From: Pachyseris speciosa
Taxonomy: Eukaryota; Cnidaria; Anthozoa; Scleractinia; Pachyseridae
Direction of reading: 5' to 3'
DNA: 64,000 bases
Assembly: GCA_016490735.1 (NCBI GenBank)
Contig: JAEMWC010000279.1
Span: forward strand, 62,001-126,000
This document shows, in pieces, positions 11,800 to 23,550 of this stretch; position 1 is the stretch's first letter, and every line of letters starts with the position of its first letter. The notes below the pieces were generated by a model. The model had not been told where the DNA came from. It worked only from the letters and a program-made list of their open reading frames with translations, and did not search any database. The translations under genes were made by a program, and so were the position numbers.

Positions 11800-12630
11800 T
11801 TTCCAATGTGTTCAAACTTTTGAGTCCGTGGATGAAAGTACTCTTGTCTGACCACAACAGACTACGAATACCGCCTTATCTCTTATCGCCATTGGTCACT
11901 TAACAGTGGAGTTGTCGATATTAATTTTCTTAAATCTTCATCGATTGTTTGCTTAATACCACACAGCTTGTTTTGACTAAGTGTCATCATTAAAGTCGTG
12001 ACCTCGTATCTTTTAATGAAGCATTACGGGGCATTTTATTTTCAACACGATAAGCTGGAATTTAATCGTATATTAATTTGATTCAACATGTATCTTGAAC
12101 ACGAGAGGAGTGACATCAACATTTGTATTTTCACCAATGCTTATTTTGTATCGCTGTCTGTAAATTTTGTGTGATATCTTTCGTGGTGGTCTTTTGAAAG
12201 AAGCCTGCGGTAAGCTTTTGGCGAACGGCGGAAAGGAAACACGTCACCGAGAGTTTGCTCCTATTTTTAGCCCCTCCCAATGTCTACACAGTCGTTACAT
12301 GTACAACTTCTCAGAATTATTTAAAACAAATCCTAAGCGGAATTAGAGATTGTCAGTAAGCAATTATTAAATCAACGCCAAAAGAGCAGCGCCTTGGATT
12401 CCCAAACAATAAGCAAACGCTTGACACTGGCGTTTAACATGCTTCGATAACCCTCTTTGTAGATAAGCGGAAAATACTGCATTCAGAATATTTCCGGAAA
12501 AAATCGTTCAAGTAAGGGTCAGTGAATATTCTGTGATACCGCTAATTATCTGGATACCCGGGCAATCTAGCTAGACCGTTCATCTGGGCAGCAAGCGTCT
12601 TCAGTCCGTTCAAAGGAATATATTTTTATA
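11800..12630. other. Non-coding stretch between exon G and the duplicated array
   Basis: No exon or repeat was recognised. The first tandem unit begins near 12635. Confidence 0.5.
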
Positions 12631-13027
12631 TTCGGGTTGATAAGTGCACGTGCTTGAACCTGACTCGGTAACTGGTATGATAGGAATTATGATTATCTTA
12701 TCGCAAGAGGAACGGCGCCACCTGCGTCTGTTAGTCTCCAGTATACCCTGAAGTGGAGTGCCTTCCGCAATGAATGAAGGAGAAATTTAGAACACGTTTA
12801 CAGTAGTTTCTCCTCGGACAGTTTGCCTCTGAAAACTGAACGCGACCAGATCAAAAGAAAGTTTACCGACTTCATTTCAATTCATTCCTATCATACATAT
12901 ATGCGGATAGGCATCTTTTGTCCAAAACCTAAAAATACTAAAATCTTTGAACGCTGAAGAGAGAGGTTACTTTAAACTTCAATTCGAGTTATGATCAAAG
13001 ACGAAGTGAAATGTAAAGATCACATAC

Positions 13028-13075
13028 CGATATTGTGAGGTCCGAAAGCACCAACATCAGAATCGCTATAATCAT
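13028..13075 (-). CDS. Candidate first exon A1 (signal peptide)
   Basis: ATG plus 15 codons (MIIAILMLVLSDLTIS) ends at ATATCG|GTATGTG, phase 0. Residues 1-11 are hydrophobic, as in a signal peptide. No continuation exon lies nearby. The next phase-0 acceptor to a secreted-protein exon on this strand that I can see is TNFR exon 2 at 7797. Duplicate A2 is at 29206-29253. Confidence 0.55.
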
Positions 13076-13196
13076 GATGTGCGTTCCTTTAAACGTGCCG
13101 TGTGAGCTTTGGCTTGCTTGCAACGTGGCTAAGGCGTGCGCATTGAAGGAAATCGGCTGTTAGCCAACCAGCTGCTTATGGTGACGCAAAAAAGTA

Positions 13197-13207
13197 GGGG
13201 AAACCCC
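13197..13207. promoter_or_regulatory. Palindromic NF-kB-type site upstream of exon A1
   Basis: GGGGAAACCCC, about 120 bp upstream of the A1 start codon on the minus strand. It fits the consensus GGGRNNYYCC. The same site recurs at the same relative position before exons D2 and D3. A TGCGTCA element lies next to it. Confidence 0.5.
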
Positions 13208-13829
13208 TTTTTAAAATGCAGAGCTAGATTACTGTTTTCCAAGTCACGAACTTGGTGTTTGTTTTTCTCATAACACAAAGGTTTGGAATACGTTCATTAT
13301 TACTTGCACGATTTCTCCAGCATAACCTGAAATAGATCGAGTGCCTTCCCCAGTTCTTTTCCTCAAGAACTGAAAATACCAATCTAACGAACCAATTTCC
13401 CCAGTCCATTGGCACTTCATTAAGTCGAGGCTCCACTGTATCGCGCCATTTTGAAGCGAAATATTTGAGTTAAACAAATTGCCTGAGGTACTAGAAATAA
13501 AAAGGATTCATTACGTCTACTTCATCAAATTTAGTTGACCGGTTAGCACCCTATTGACAAGGGACAATAGCGAAATCATTGTGGCTTCCCACTCGCGTGA
13601 CTTTGTCAGCAGGTAGAAACCACAGTCACTGTGATGGTTAGATTGGAGTGAATGATTTGCGCGACTTATTTCACTGAAAAACAGTGACAGGTATACGGCT
13701 AAAGAATCAACTAATCTTCGGCACAATTGTCCTTCGGGCGCTTCGCTGTTCGCCTTTAAAAGTCAATATACACAAGAAACCGCTTAAGCATAAAATGTTT
13801 ACAGAAGGTTTAAAATGTTTAGTGGTTAC

Positions 13830-13907
13830 CTCTGCTACAAAGGACGCCAATCGCAAGGCAACCGATTGAAACAGAAGCATCAACCCTGACTGAAGTGATT
13901 CGACCAT
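13830..13907 (-). CDS. Candidate first exon B1 (signal peptide)
   Basis: 26 codons from ATG, ending GCAGAG|GTAACC in phase 0. The N-terminus is MVESLQSG and the hydrophobic core MLLFQSVALRLASFVA. A TATA-like TTATAAAAG lies about 15 bp before the ATG. An internal ATG would give a shorter, more typical signal peptide, and that form (MMLL...) is the one kept in copies B' at 30919 and 42816. Confidence 0.5.
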
Positions 13908-14099
13908 AGAACCGTTCTTTTATAATCACGGAAAAAACTAATTATCATATCTTTCGACTGACCGAACCCAGTTGATAGACTGCATGGCCAGGCGAGTATG
14001 CTTCGCCCGTTCAACTGTCACATAAGGTGACTGATGCGAGGTTTTGAAGTCAGTTTTTCCGGTGATTTCTGCTGACTAAGCACTTGCTGTTCTACCTAA

Positions 14100-15700
14100 C
14101 ACTGGCCATTTAGAAATCGAGCATCAATTGGATTAAGAATCTAAAAACGTAGACAGATTTTCTGTGACCAGATACTGATTTACAGTTGGCGTGTGGAAAT
14201 CTTTTACGGTATGAAACAAAGCATGGATTCCCTCTAGGAGGCGTCGCTCGAATCAAAGAGATTGACCTCTTTTTAGCATGTTACTACAGTCGCCTGTTAT
14301 CACTCCAAGCCGCTTGAGACCTACAGATCTTCAAATCCACGCGCGATTTAAGTTTCACTGTATATCTAGGGATCCCTCAGTCTCGAAAGGTCGACGAAAC
14401 AGTTTTCGCTCCCGGAAAATAGTTTACAATTCCGTTTCCTATCGATTGGTGGTAGGGTTTCGTGCAAAGAGTCCGATGTATATATGCTCCCAACTTTTCC
14501 CACGTCAAAATTACTCAAAATGTAAGCGAAATACTTTGTCGGTTCCGAAAATGTTTTTCGGTGTTTTGAGAAACGTGTGCAAGGTTTTAATTTTGATTTA
14601 TTCGACTGAGTTGTGTCGTCCCGCATCCATAACTATGCAGTTTAAAGAGACATTTTACCACCAGTGCATCCTTGTCTACCAAGTGTCGACCCTTAATTAC
14701 AACCCACTTGGCTCAAGTCTGATGACTAGCACTCAGTACTGCTTAATTATGAAAATCATTCAGAAACCTCTCAACGTTGTGCACAGAGAAAACAAAAGTT
14801 ACGTTGTCGTTGTCAGACCCTGTCGGTGTTGGGTGGTGGGGTTAAACTGTGATAGATTAACTCATAATCAAATCTGCAGTTTTACTTTATATACGCTGGA
14901 TATCTAAGTTCGAAAGCACCCGAAAAACAAGGCAATCCATTGTAATGAATGTCGTTATTTTGTCAAGTTTTTAGCGGTGAGCCCCTTCTTCACACTGTCT
15001 CGAGTCTCGGGTAACGCTGGATAATCTTACATTCGTGGCTCAGTGAAATACATCCAAAGAATTGATGAAGCTTTACTGTCACAGCGCAAGATCATTGATT
15101 AACTGTAAATTGTTTGCAAAAGCATCACTTAACAAATTGTGTTTACATTATTGATCTCAATGGTCTTTAGAATTGTTCATGTAGATGCTTCAGACATTCA
15201 AAACGCACTTAGTTGACGGAGTGCTTATCTCTGATAAAAACATTGAACAGCCAACAGGACTTGTGGATAGGCAACTAATCAGATTTTCCGTGACTATTGC
15301 CTTCAGAGGCGTGTCGCCATTTGCAAACTCAAAGTAAATTTAAACTTTACAAACTTAAAACTTTGCAAACTTAAAATAAGACAATGAACAACACTCTGGA
15401 ATGAGTGTATTAAAAAAGCAAACCGGAGACTCTTTGCAAAAGTAATTTTAACTTACAATACAGACAAAACATAATCAGCCAAAATATGTTAGCTAAGATC
15501 TTTCTGATAATTAAAATTTACAAAGAGATAAGAAATAACCTTGTAACGGAACAACGGCCGGGAGAGAGAGAGTTAAATACTGTACAGTTATTAAATAAAT
15601 ATTATTATCACACTGGATTTCCGTCGCTAAATTCGTTTTAAATATGGTATTTGAACGGTTTAACAGATGCAGATAAGACCCAATAGTGTGACAACGGCTT
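14100..15700. other. Conserved non-coding block of the tandem unit
   Basis: Repeated at about 32460-33950 and, split by the nested transposons, at 43740-44400 plus 48284-48880. ORFs here are not conserved between copies. No signal exon or splice pair was found. Confidence 0.5.
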
Positions 15701-15730
15701 TTTAACAGGCTTCTTAAGTAATTTGCTTAC

Positions 15731-15851
15731 ACAACTGATCAACAGTTTGAGTGTGTCTTCATTACAAATCTTTAGATGAAAATATAAGTGTGAGCAATAA
15801 AATGAAAATTATGGACTGCCAATGACAGCGTCTCTAATCTTTTTCCGCCAT
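15731..15851 (-). pseudogene. Dead first exon C1
   Basis: Homologous to C2 and C3. Codon 6 is a stop (MAEKD then TAG), and the exon is 121 nt instead of 129, so the frame is also lost. The donor GTAAGC remains. Confidence 0.8.
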
Positions 15852-16424
15852 CGGAGAGGTTCGTGATAATTTTGCTTATTAAATTCCTTTTTGCTTGCTT
15901 TTACCCCATGGATAGTTTTGACTGAATGTAACTGTTAAAGTCGTGACCCTCTTTCTTTTTCAAATAAACATAGTTCGCTGTTTGTGTAGTCACAACAAAG
16001 AATCGAGTTGCGGTTCTCTCGATTTTGATGTTAGTGCAGTCCACGCGAAAGTTGTCTTGTGATTGCAGCCAATTGAGAGATCTACGGAAGCGTTAGAGAG
16101 AGTAATAACATTTACTTTGGACTATCAGTTTCGCACCCGGATAAACAAGGGCATTGTTATGGGAGAGTTCTGTTTTTAAGGTCAAAACTGTACTAAAATT
16201 TTACAATAGTACCTTTGTTTTTAACGACTGAAAGATCGTGCTCATGCACAAAATGTTCCTGCAAAAATAACAGGAACTGGATATAAAGTGAACAAAGCAA
16301 TTCTATTCATACAGGCAAGACAAGACGTAAACATAATTTGAGAACGGCTTTTGTTGATGGCCTTATAATTATCGCCTGATGTTGAAGAAGTAGCTTTTTC
16401 CAAAAACATGCCCAATTCAAGACT

Positions 16425-16600
16425 AGAGTGCACAAACCATAGCCTATTTCAGACCAAAATGGTCAAAGTCGATACCCTATTTCATATTGAAACAAAACCC
16501 ATACCCTTTGGGGCCGCACATACTTATATAGCTCATATTAAGGAGTACCCCTCCCCTCCCCTTCCCCCCCAACCCCCCCCCCCCTCCAACCCCCTTAAGA
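16425..16600. mobile_element. Truncated copy of the GGGGTACTCC element
   Basis: Matches the right part of 35795-36205 (ACCATAGCCTATTTCAGACC to GGAGTACCCCTCCCC). The left part is missing. It ends in a poly-C tract (16564-16589). Confidence 0.6.
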
Positions 16601-17762
16601 AAAATTAAAGCGAGTGGTATAAATTGGGTCTGAATCGTTAGAGGGATAAAGATTACTTTTTAAAAAGCGTCTATTCGACGTAAGATCGCTGAGGAGAAGT
16701 AATGATATAGACGACTACCAGGAGGGAGGGGGCGTCTCCAAGGAAATCGGTGGTTCACTCCTCAAAGGCGCTGTTAAAAATGAAGATTTTTCCATGGATA
16801 TCCCGCTCAACCTGCTTACGTTTGCCAATAATGAGGTTTTATATGTTATGTAACTCCTTTATTTGGCTTATTTGTCGACCAAAACTCTAAAATAATGGGT
16901 GAATTTTAACGAAACGTTTCTGTCGTCATTCACATTTGTCGAACAATCTTATAAGCCGGTGGAAATTTCGAGGGCCATTGCGCCGTAAGGAAAGGTCCTG
17001 TAGGCTCAAGAATAGGAGGTTCAGCAAAGGATGTATTAGGATTTGTGTGCGTGGAGTTTCAGATCGTCACCTCATATGGTTCGCCATATCAATCTCCTCA
17101 AAGATCTGAAAGCGGTCGAACGGATTAAACAGGCGTATGTTATACCAGCACATTTGGTAAGTGTTTTCCTTTTGCTACTTATTTTCGAGCCTTTACCTTA
17201 ACTTGTAAATGATATCGTCTAAAGTAGTGGTTTTTTTACCTGTTTAGATGTATGAACGGAGTGTTGTCTGACAAAAAAAAACGGATTTTATTTTGGTATC
17301 CAATAATGCTACATAGCAGTGCAAGTGTGATTTCTATTTCGTACTTAGGTACACATAATTTTCATAAATTAAACCGGCAAGGAGCTTAGTACTGTCAATT
17401 CTATATTCTGTGGGAAAATAACTTCCTTAGACTTTTCTTTATTAGAAACCATTCTTTAAAATGAAATGTCTGACTTGCTCCAAGTGATCCTGATCATTTC
17501 CAGATTTTGGTGTTAGTGATCTGTCTTCTCTGTACTCCCATAATTGTTGTGGTGCTGAAAAATAGCTTTGATGTTCACCAGTTTGGTCTTATTGTCAGTA
17601 AGTGAAAGCAGTGTTTTGTGTTTTTCTACAATTTCCTTGATTATATGAGTTCAGCATGAGAAATCATGAGCTGTTTTGGATTGCAAAGTGTCAGGAGAAG
17701 GGTGTTTTGCAATCATTATGACCCTTGTGAGTCAACTTGGTATGACAAAGTTTTTTTCTTAC

Positions 17763-17933
17763 TTTCAGCAATACCGGTATTAATCAGTGTTGGATCAATG
17801 ATACCAGGACAAAGTGAAACATGTAAGTCATCAGTTGTTTTCAGTATCATATCAAGAGCAGCTTTGAAAATATTTGGCTCAAAGATGATGTATGGGAGCT
17901 CCCCACAATTCACCCTGCTCCCCAGGATTTGTA
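17763..17933 (-). CDS. Exon of unknown gene within the 4.7-kb transposon
   Basis: Open through 171 nt between acceptor TTTTACAG|TACAAATCC and donor GCTGAAA|GTAAG. It contains NCGELPYIIFEP and LCPGIIDPTLINTGIAE. No family was recognised. It lies downstream, on the same strand, of the zinc-knuckle exons at 18312-19072 and may belong to the same gene. Confidence 0.4.
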
Positions 17934-18311
17934 CTGTAAAATGACAGATGCCATCACTTGCAATAGATAATTTCGAGGGATTAGGAAAAAGAAGTTTGGT
18001 ATACCAACACCGTTTGTTATGTTTGGTTTAGAAAGAACAAACTTCAGACTGTCATTGGTTGTTTTTTGAATTTGAAAATGTTATTGTCCACAGAAAGATG
18101 ACATGAAGAACAGATTGAAAGATTGTATAATTATTTATGTATGTGGGTGTAGAGGCTCAGAGAGATATTCTCCATGAGCATAGCATTCATTTTCATCACT
18201 TGTCATTGGTCTGTATTCTTTAAGGAGCTGTAATAACCCTTCTGTAAAAATCCCTGCTTTTAATTGGGAAACTACAGGCAACTCATATTTTTCTTCTGTG
18301 TCATCAATCTT

Positions 18312-18515
18312 TTAATTTGATGTTTGAATGGAATCATCAAATCCTGCAGGTGATTTAGAGTCAGTGACAGGATCTGATTCACTTGTGGGATTCTCACATC
18401 TTTGTGCTTTTTCAAACATAATTTGAGCTTTCCTATACTCGTCCTCCTTTTTAACAGACTTAAGGAAGAAAGGCTGGCATGACCTGCATATGTAGCTTAC
18501 ACGAGATTTGTCATG
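18312..18515 (-). CDS. Exon with CxxC knuckle (YICRSC)
   Basis: Reads MDSHDKSRVSYICRSC, then a Lys/Glu-rich probable coiled segment, then an acidic Ser/Thr tail ending in TAA. The CxxC could pair with the CSQC at 18697-18640 to form a zinc ribbon, a common N-terminal arrangement in transposon-borne cnidarian proteins (from memory). An acceptor-like TTTATAAAG lies just before. Confidence 0.35.
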   Translation of the reverse strand, partial: HDKSRVSYICRSCQPFFLKSVKKEDEYRKAQIMFEKAQRCENPTSESDPVTDSKSPAGFDDSIQTSN

Positions 18516-18639
18516 AGAATCCATGTCTTTATAAAGGTCACCATAAAATCAGTTTTATTACCATTCTGTTCATCTAAAAAGTTACATGCCACAAAAAACT
18601 GGTTTTTAAATACACTTATGTTTTTTTGCAGGGAAGGTC

Positions 18640-18766
18640 GCTTGAAAGGCATACCTCATTTTTACACTGTGAACATGTCACAATGCAAGGATTTACCTTT
18701 AGAATGTCAAGCTGGGCATCACTTCCAGATTTTGAGGAACTTTTAACTTTTGCAGGCTTATCCCTC
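18640..18766 (-). CDS. Exon with CSQC knuckle
   Basis: Begins after an acceptor-like CCCAG (inside the MITE end) with a Lys/Ser-rich stretch, then NPCIVTCSQCKNE. Two donors are possible: CTAAAG|GTAAAT at 18697 or AATGAG|GTATGC further on. The true boundary cannot be chosen from sequence alone. Confidence 0.35.
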
Positions 18767-18769
18767 TGG

Positions 18770-18888
18770 GCCCAGTAGCTCAAAGCATGGTTAGTGCTAA
18801 CCATTGGTTAAGACGTATTAAAACCTGTAGGTTGTCATGGCGTTTAACCCTAGTTAGCGCTAACCATGCTTTGAGCAACTGGGCCCCG
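18770..18888. mobile_element. MITE with GGGCCCAGT termini
   Basis: GGGCCCAGTAGCTCAAAGCA and its inverted partner GGGCCCAGTTGCTCAAAGCA bound about 120 bp. An inner GGTTAGYGCTAACC palindrome is repeated at both ends. No clear TSD. It is nested in the 4.7-kb transposon, between two coding pieces. Confidence 0.8.
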
Positions 18889-18892
18889 GATG

Positions 18893-19072
18893 TTAAACAT
18901 AGTGTTTATCGCACACCCTTAGATTTGTGTTGTTTTCCATGTTAACACTAAGGTCTTGAGGGCTACATTTCATTTCATACCTCCCAATCATGCTGTCAAA
19001 TTTATGGGATCCTGCCTCATTTTCACAGCCCTTTAGGCAACACTTTACACCTCCAGTTAAATGTCCATTCAT
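18893..19072 (-). CDS. Cysteine-rich exon or small protein
   Basis: ATG, 59 codons, TAA. Cysteines occur as CCLKGC near the start, one in the middle and RVCDKHY at the end, loosely like a THAP-type zinc finger (C-x-C ... C-x2-H), but spacing and motifs are incomplete. An internal GTATGA donor could instead splice it to 18766. Low certainty. Confidence 0.3.
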   Translation of the reverse strand: MNGHLTGGVKCCLKGCENEAGSHKFDSMIGRYEMKCSPQDLSVNMENNTNLRVCDKHYV

Positions 19073-19251
19073 GATTACCACCTGTTATTTCCTTTAATGG
19101 CACAAAATTGTGCAAAGGTTTACCACAGTTTGATAGCCAGTATAAATCACTTGTTAACTAAAGTTAAATTTGGAATTAACTTGTGATCAAAGTCCAAAAC
19201 AGTTGCATAATTATGGTGCAAAGGTAAAGGAGTGTAACTTTCCTGTTACAT

Positions 19252-20185
19252 CTATAACCAAAATAGATGTAACAAATCTTTTAGACCTGAGGACCATACT
19301 AAAGAGAAACCAGGGTGGTGAAATTCAACCGTTTTGACACAAGAATAAGCCAACATCTGACCAAGTAAAAGGTAGATAACTGGGAAGAACAGGGGAATGT
19401 CTGTGGTATTATTGAAGGTAGCATCAAAGTTTTCACCAACTGCTATTACAATGAGTAAAATGCCTGCTGAGTACATGGTAACAGAATAATGTTTGGACAC
19501 CGCCAACAGAGTTTGAGTAGTACCAAGGTTTAACAAGATGCTATAATAAAGAAAAAGACATGTCATAACAGTGGAAAGAAAAACGTTTGATGCTAGACTC
19601 CAAAAATATTTCACAAGGGAGAATTTTGATTGTGGCTTGACAGGTAAACAAGTTTTGTAAAGTGGTTCAAGTGGGGACAAAAACAACCTCAGAAGAACAA
19701 CTGCAGGGCACAGTATGATTTCCAATATGTAATTGAGTCTTTGGTTGTACTTGACAATTTGCTTTGAACATGTTCTGCACATCATTTCCCAGTTCATTAG
19801 GACAAAAATTGTGATCACAATACACATACACTGTACATGTAATAGTAAAAGTTGAATAAAATAAGTTTGCAAGGATGGTATGATGGAATTGCCTTAATCA
19901 AAACTGCACAAAAAAGAAGCTTAATAACAATGACAGTAACCATTCAACTACACCCAAATTTGAAACCATGTGTTCGTAGAACACCAGCCACACTTTATTG
20001 GAGTGGTGTTTTTTTATTGGAATGTAATAGTCACCAGAAGTGATGTAAAGGCTATAGGGCAGCCTTGTTAATTTTGGAAAGGATAGAGAAAGAGCTGTCA
20101 TTATAACATGGCAATGCAGCACTGTTATTACACCATGCATAATGTAGTGGCATTGTTCAGGAACAAGCCAAGTAAGGTCAAACAC
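19252..20185 (-). pseudogene. Multi-pass membrane protein, frameshifted
   Basis: Two overlapping minus-strand ORFs (20185-19898 and 19872-19252) are highly hydrophobic and look like one protein split by a frameshift or an unseen intron. The second piece has about five membrane segments and can start at ATG 19797 (MNWEMMCRTCSKQ). The family was not recognised. An insect-gustatory-receptor-like fold is only a guess from overall hydropathy. It lies inside the 4.7-kb transposon. Confidence 0.35.
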
Positions 20186-20249
20186 TTAATCATAAAACAA
20201 AATTGCTGTGACCAAAAATAAAAGTAGTATAATATTTTTATTCAACATC

Positions 20250-21360
20250 CTTTGTTGGTTTGTTTTCTGCAGTTATATAATTATATAACAACTAACTGAT
20301 GTCTTTGATTACACTGCTTTGTAACTCTTGTTTCTAATATTTATTATTTTCTTATTGTTTCTATTCTTATTCTTATTATATTCTAATTGTATAACCTTTT
20401 TGTTTTGTTTTTGTATTTATTTTTTTTGTTATAATTATAGAGTAAGTCTTATATTATTCAGTAAAATTAGTGTTATGGTATCTAACCGGACAATTCAACA
20501 AAATGCAACGACAGCACAGGGTATATACATCAAATTAATGACAAAACCAAATAATACCAAACCCAGATAATTCCTGGGTGCCAAGTGCAATTTGTAAAGG
20601 AACACTTATAACAACACGGTAAGCCAACCCAAGAATTGCGGCAAAGAGCAAAATACAAAACTCCACAACATAAGCCAACAATCAAACCTCGCACTCACAG
20701 CAACACCGGTATTGAAGCCAACCCAACAATTGCAACAGAGAGCAAACTCACCGCAACACGAAGCTTCAAGATTAAAGGTAACAAAATGCACATTAACAGC
20801 GTACAAATACCACCAAAACAACAACAAAGCAAAGAAGATAAGACAAAAAGTTAATAGTCCCAAGCAGATGCTTGAAAACTGGAAACAGAAGTAGTCAAGG
20901 ACCGCCAACAATCGTTCAAACCGCACAGAAATTTGTGGGGTATTCAACACCCTCAACTCAAACGGATTGATATGAAGAACGGCTGAATCAATCGACACAG
21001 AATAACAAAAAATATAATCTTATATGATCAGTGTATGAAACCTCCTTTTATGGAGGCTGATGGTTACGCACTTTTAAAGAAAAATCCAAATGTTTTACGT
21101 TGACTTCGGTGGTACCGAAGGCAAGATGGCGGTCCCGCTACGAAACCCGCAACACAAACACAACAAGAATACAAAATTACACGCACAAAAAATACACGAG
21201 TTTAAACAAACAGCTAAAAACAACAACAACGCGTACAGACTTACGATCAGTTAGCGAACAAAAGCGATATTAGCCCTAGTATTTTGTCTTTCTTAAACTT
21301 CAATGGTGTCCTCACGCTATTAAATCTGCACAAGCCAAGCGGAGGCGCTCATCCGTTGCT
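20250..21360. other. Low-complexity right part of the 4.7-kb transposon
   Basis: T-rich at 20310-20450, then CAA/ACC-rich with a loose internal duplication (AAGCCAACCCAA.AATTGC at about 20622 and 20715). The ORFs here have skewed composition and no motif. Confidence 0.5.
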
Positions 21361-21445
21361 ATGTGACGTCACACTGGCAGCGAGGAGTCGGTCAAGATGG
21401 GCTATCAAAGAACAATGGAGTCGCCCCCTCCCTCCTGACGACTAC

Positions 21446-21496
21446 CGATATTTTAAGCTCCCAAAGCAGTATGACCAGAATCACAGCTACAGACAT
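21446..21496 (-). CDS. Candidate first exon D1 (signal peptide)
   Basis: 17 codons (MSVAVILVILLWELKIS) to ATATCG|GTAGTC, phase 0. The donor lies inside the target duplication of the 4.7-kb transposon, which begins 10 bp into the intron. D2 and D3 have the stronger GTATGTG. Its promoter has lost the kB site and the TATA box is altered, so this copy may be decaying. Confidence 0.45.
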
Positions 21497-23496
21497 GTTT
21501 CTTTTCAAAATCTTGCCAACTACTTGTAGATTTGTTTGACGCCAAGAATCTTGAGTGACGATGCACTTTGTATAGTTTGTTACGCTTTCAACTGACATGA
21601 CACATTTAAAGAATAAGCCCTTTTAATGGTCCGTTGTTTTTTAACATTTTTGACCTCAATCACTATCCTCTTTCGTTCTGTCAATTTGAGAGCAATGGAC
21701 GATACACCGAATAACCCGTTTTATATATTTAAATAAAAAAAAGATTTCAAGTATGTTGTTTGTTTCGCAGGCTGAGTTGAGTTAAAAACTCCTTCTTCTT
21801 GCTGTTTCACTCTCATTCCCAAGTCAAAGCGGATCTATTTACTGATCTATTTATATCGTCTCCGCTGATGCGTGGGATATATTTATTTTTAAGTCAGGTA
21901 AAGTATTCTAATATTGTGTGATGCTTGACTGAATATTATATAGTTCGTGTTTTCTGATATGGCGTGAAGAAACGATATTCCGAAATTAACAACAGCAACT
22001 TGGGAAACACGTAAAAACATCTCTGGAAGTTTTCAATAAATTGCTTTTGGGAGCTTTTGTCAGCTTGTTTGGTTCATTTGCATTTAATAAGTTTTACAGT
22101 TAGAAGTTTCTTAGTAAAGCTAAAAGAAGATGCTGTTTACAGAAGCGGAGATGGCCCAACTGAACTGCTCTTAATCGTGTTGTCATGATTTTACATCGGC
22201 AGCAGTTTAAATAAAACGTCTCATGACCGATATAATACTTGTCGACAAAATTGTAACTGAACTGACTTAATTTAATTGCAAAACTAGTTGGCATTTTTGT
22301 TGACATTTTTGCTACAAACGGTAGGATAAGAAAAGCTTTATTAATTCTCTTCACGATGTGAGCTCGACATCACGTGAAGGAATTTAGCTGGCGTGGAATC
22401 TTCAATGAGCTTGCAATGGCGCGCATATTTTGATACGTGGAGTTGTACCGGTACTTCAGAGTATCTTGGCAAGGCCGAGGTGCTTTCCTTGAAATTGAGA
22501 GGCTTAGCTGAAAGGAAATTCAGTTACAAGAAATACTCTCTAGGCAGAAAGTGAAGCCATTACAAACTTCTTTATTTTTTTGATATAGAACACGCGACTG
22601 TGTAGCATTCATTTAAAACCTTTTTTCTTTAAACATTCCAGTTGCGCTTTTGTTAGCAAAAAGGTCACGGGAAGAGCAGAGAGTAAATACCAATTAATTC
22701 CTCAAGGATTAATGTATAGGGCTGGATAAAATTGAAGCTCCTAGTTTAAGATAAAAATATTCAACGCTAATTTCTTATTCCAGAGTAAATAATCACAGTA
22801 AATTCCAAAAACATCAGGGCAGAATTTCGATCGAGTAATCTCGCAGTAGACCAAGCTGAATTATTTTTCAAACCGTTTGAGGTAATCCAAGCCGACAGTT
22901 ATTAAAAGCGATAAAAACGTGCACACCGGAATAGCACAAAAGACTTTGATAAAATTCATTTTAACTGTAGCGTAACTGTTTGCAGATATTTCCTCCCAGT
23001 ACGAATGATATTCATGAATGTTTATCCGGTTTTGCCTCGCAGAAGAAGTTCAAGAATATGTAGGGAAATGTGAAATTTCAGAATGTGCACAATATTACTG
23101 AAGAATTCATAACCACTGAACCGAAAAGAATGATTGCTACAAATAAACCCATCTTTCATTTGCTCAGCTGATTTCGCATTTGTTGGAGGACTCTAAAACA
23201 AATTTCAAATAGGGGCCGGTTATCTTACATAACCACTGCTTAAAACGAACGAAAACATCCTTTATTTAGCAGTCTTTTAATAAACGAAAGCTCCCATAAA
23301 CAGCCGCGCCCAGAAATCCACGTGGGTATTAAATTATCTTTGACTTTGGTGTGTTTTAAAACGCATCCTGAGTTTAGTCGGAGCGGAGAACGAAATCTTT
23401 CGCTGAATATATAGTTCGGTTTTCTATTTTAAGGGACTTTCAGTTAAAACACACACAAACAAAGCCTCGCGTGCGTCCATTATTAAATTCACTTAC

Positions 23497-23550
23497 CGTT
23501 GATCCATAAAACGTCAAATACAAGAGAAAGAGCAGCATTTTCCCTGCCAT
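23497..23550 (-). CDS. Candidate first exon E1 (signal peptide)
   Basis: 18 codons (MAGKMLLFLLYLTFYGST) to TCAACG|GTAAGT, phase 0. An acceptor (TCGTATTTAG) lies 16 bp before the ATG. A donor-bearing non-coding exon (CAGCCTCT|GTAAGT at 23701) lies about 130 bp further upstream, so the 5' UTR is spliced. The same arrangement is kept in E2 and E3. Confidence 0.6.

Larger units (their letters stand above)
16720..21436. mobile_element. 4.7-kb TIR DNA transposon, 10-bp TSD
   Basis: Ends are inverted: AGGAGGGAGGGGGCGTCTCC at 16720 and, reverse-complemented, AGGAGGGAGGGGGCGACTCC ending at 21436. The flanking GACGACTACC occurs at 16710-16719 and 21437-21446, a 10-bp target-site duplication. Copies 2 and 3 carry the uninterrupted target (GACCACATACC), which confirms an insertion. 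A 9-10 bp TSD suggests a Mutator-like superfamily, but no transposase was recognised. It carries gene-like minus-strand exons (17763-19072) and a multi-pass membrane ORF (19252-20185), plus a nested MITE. Confidence 0.88.
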
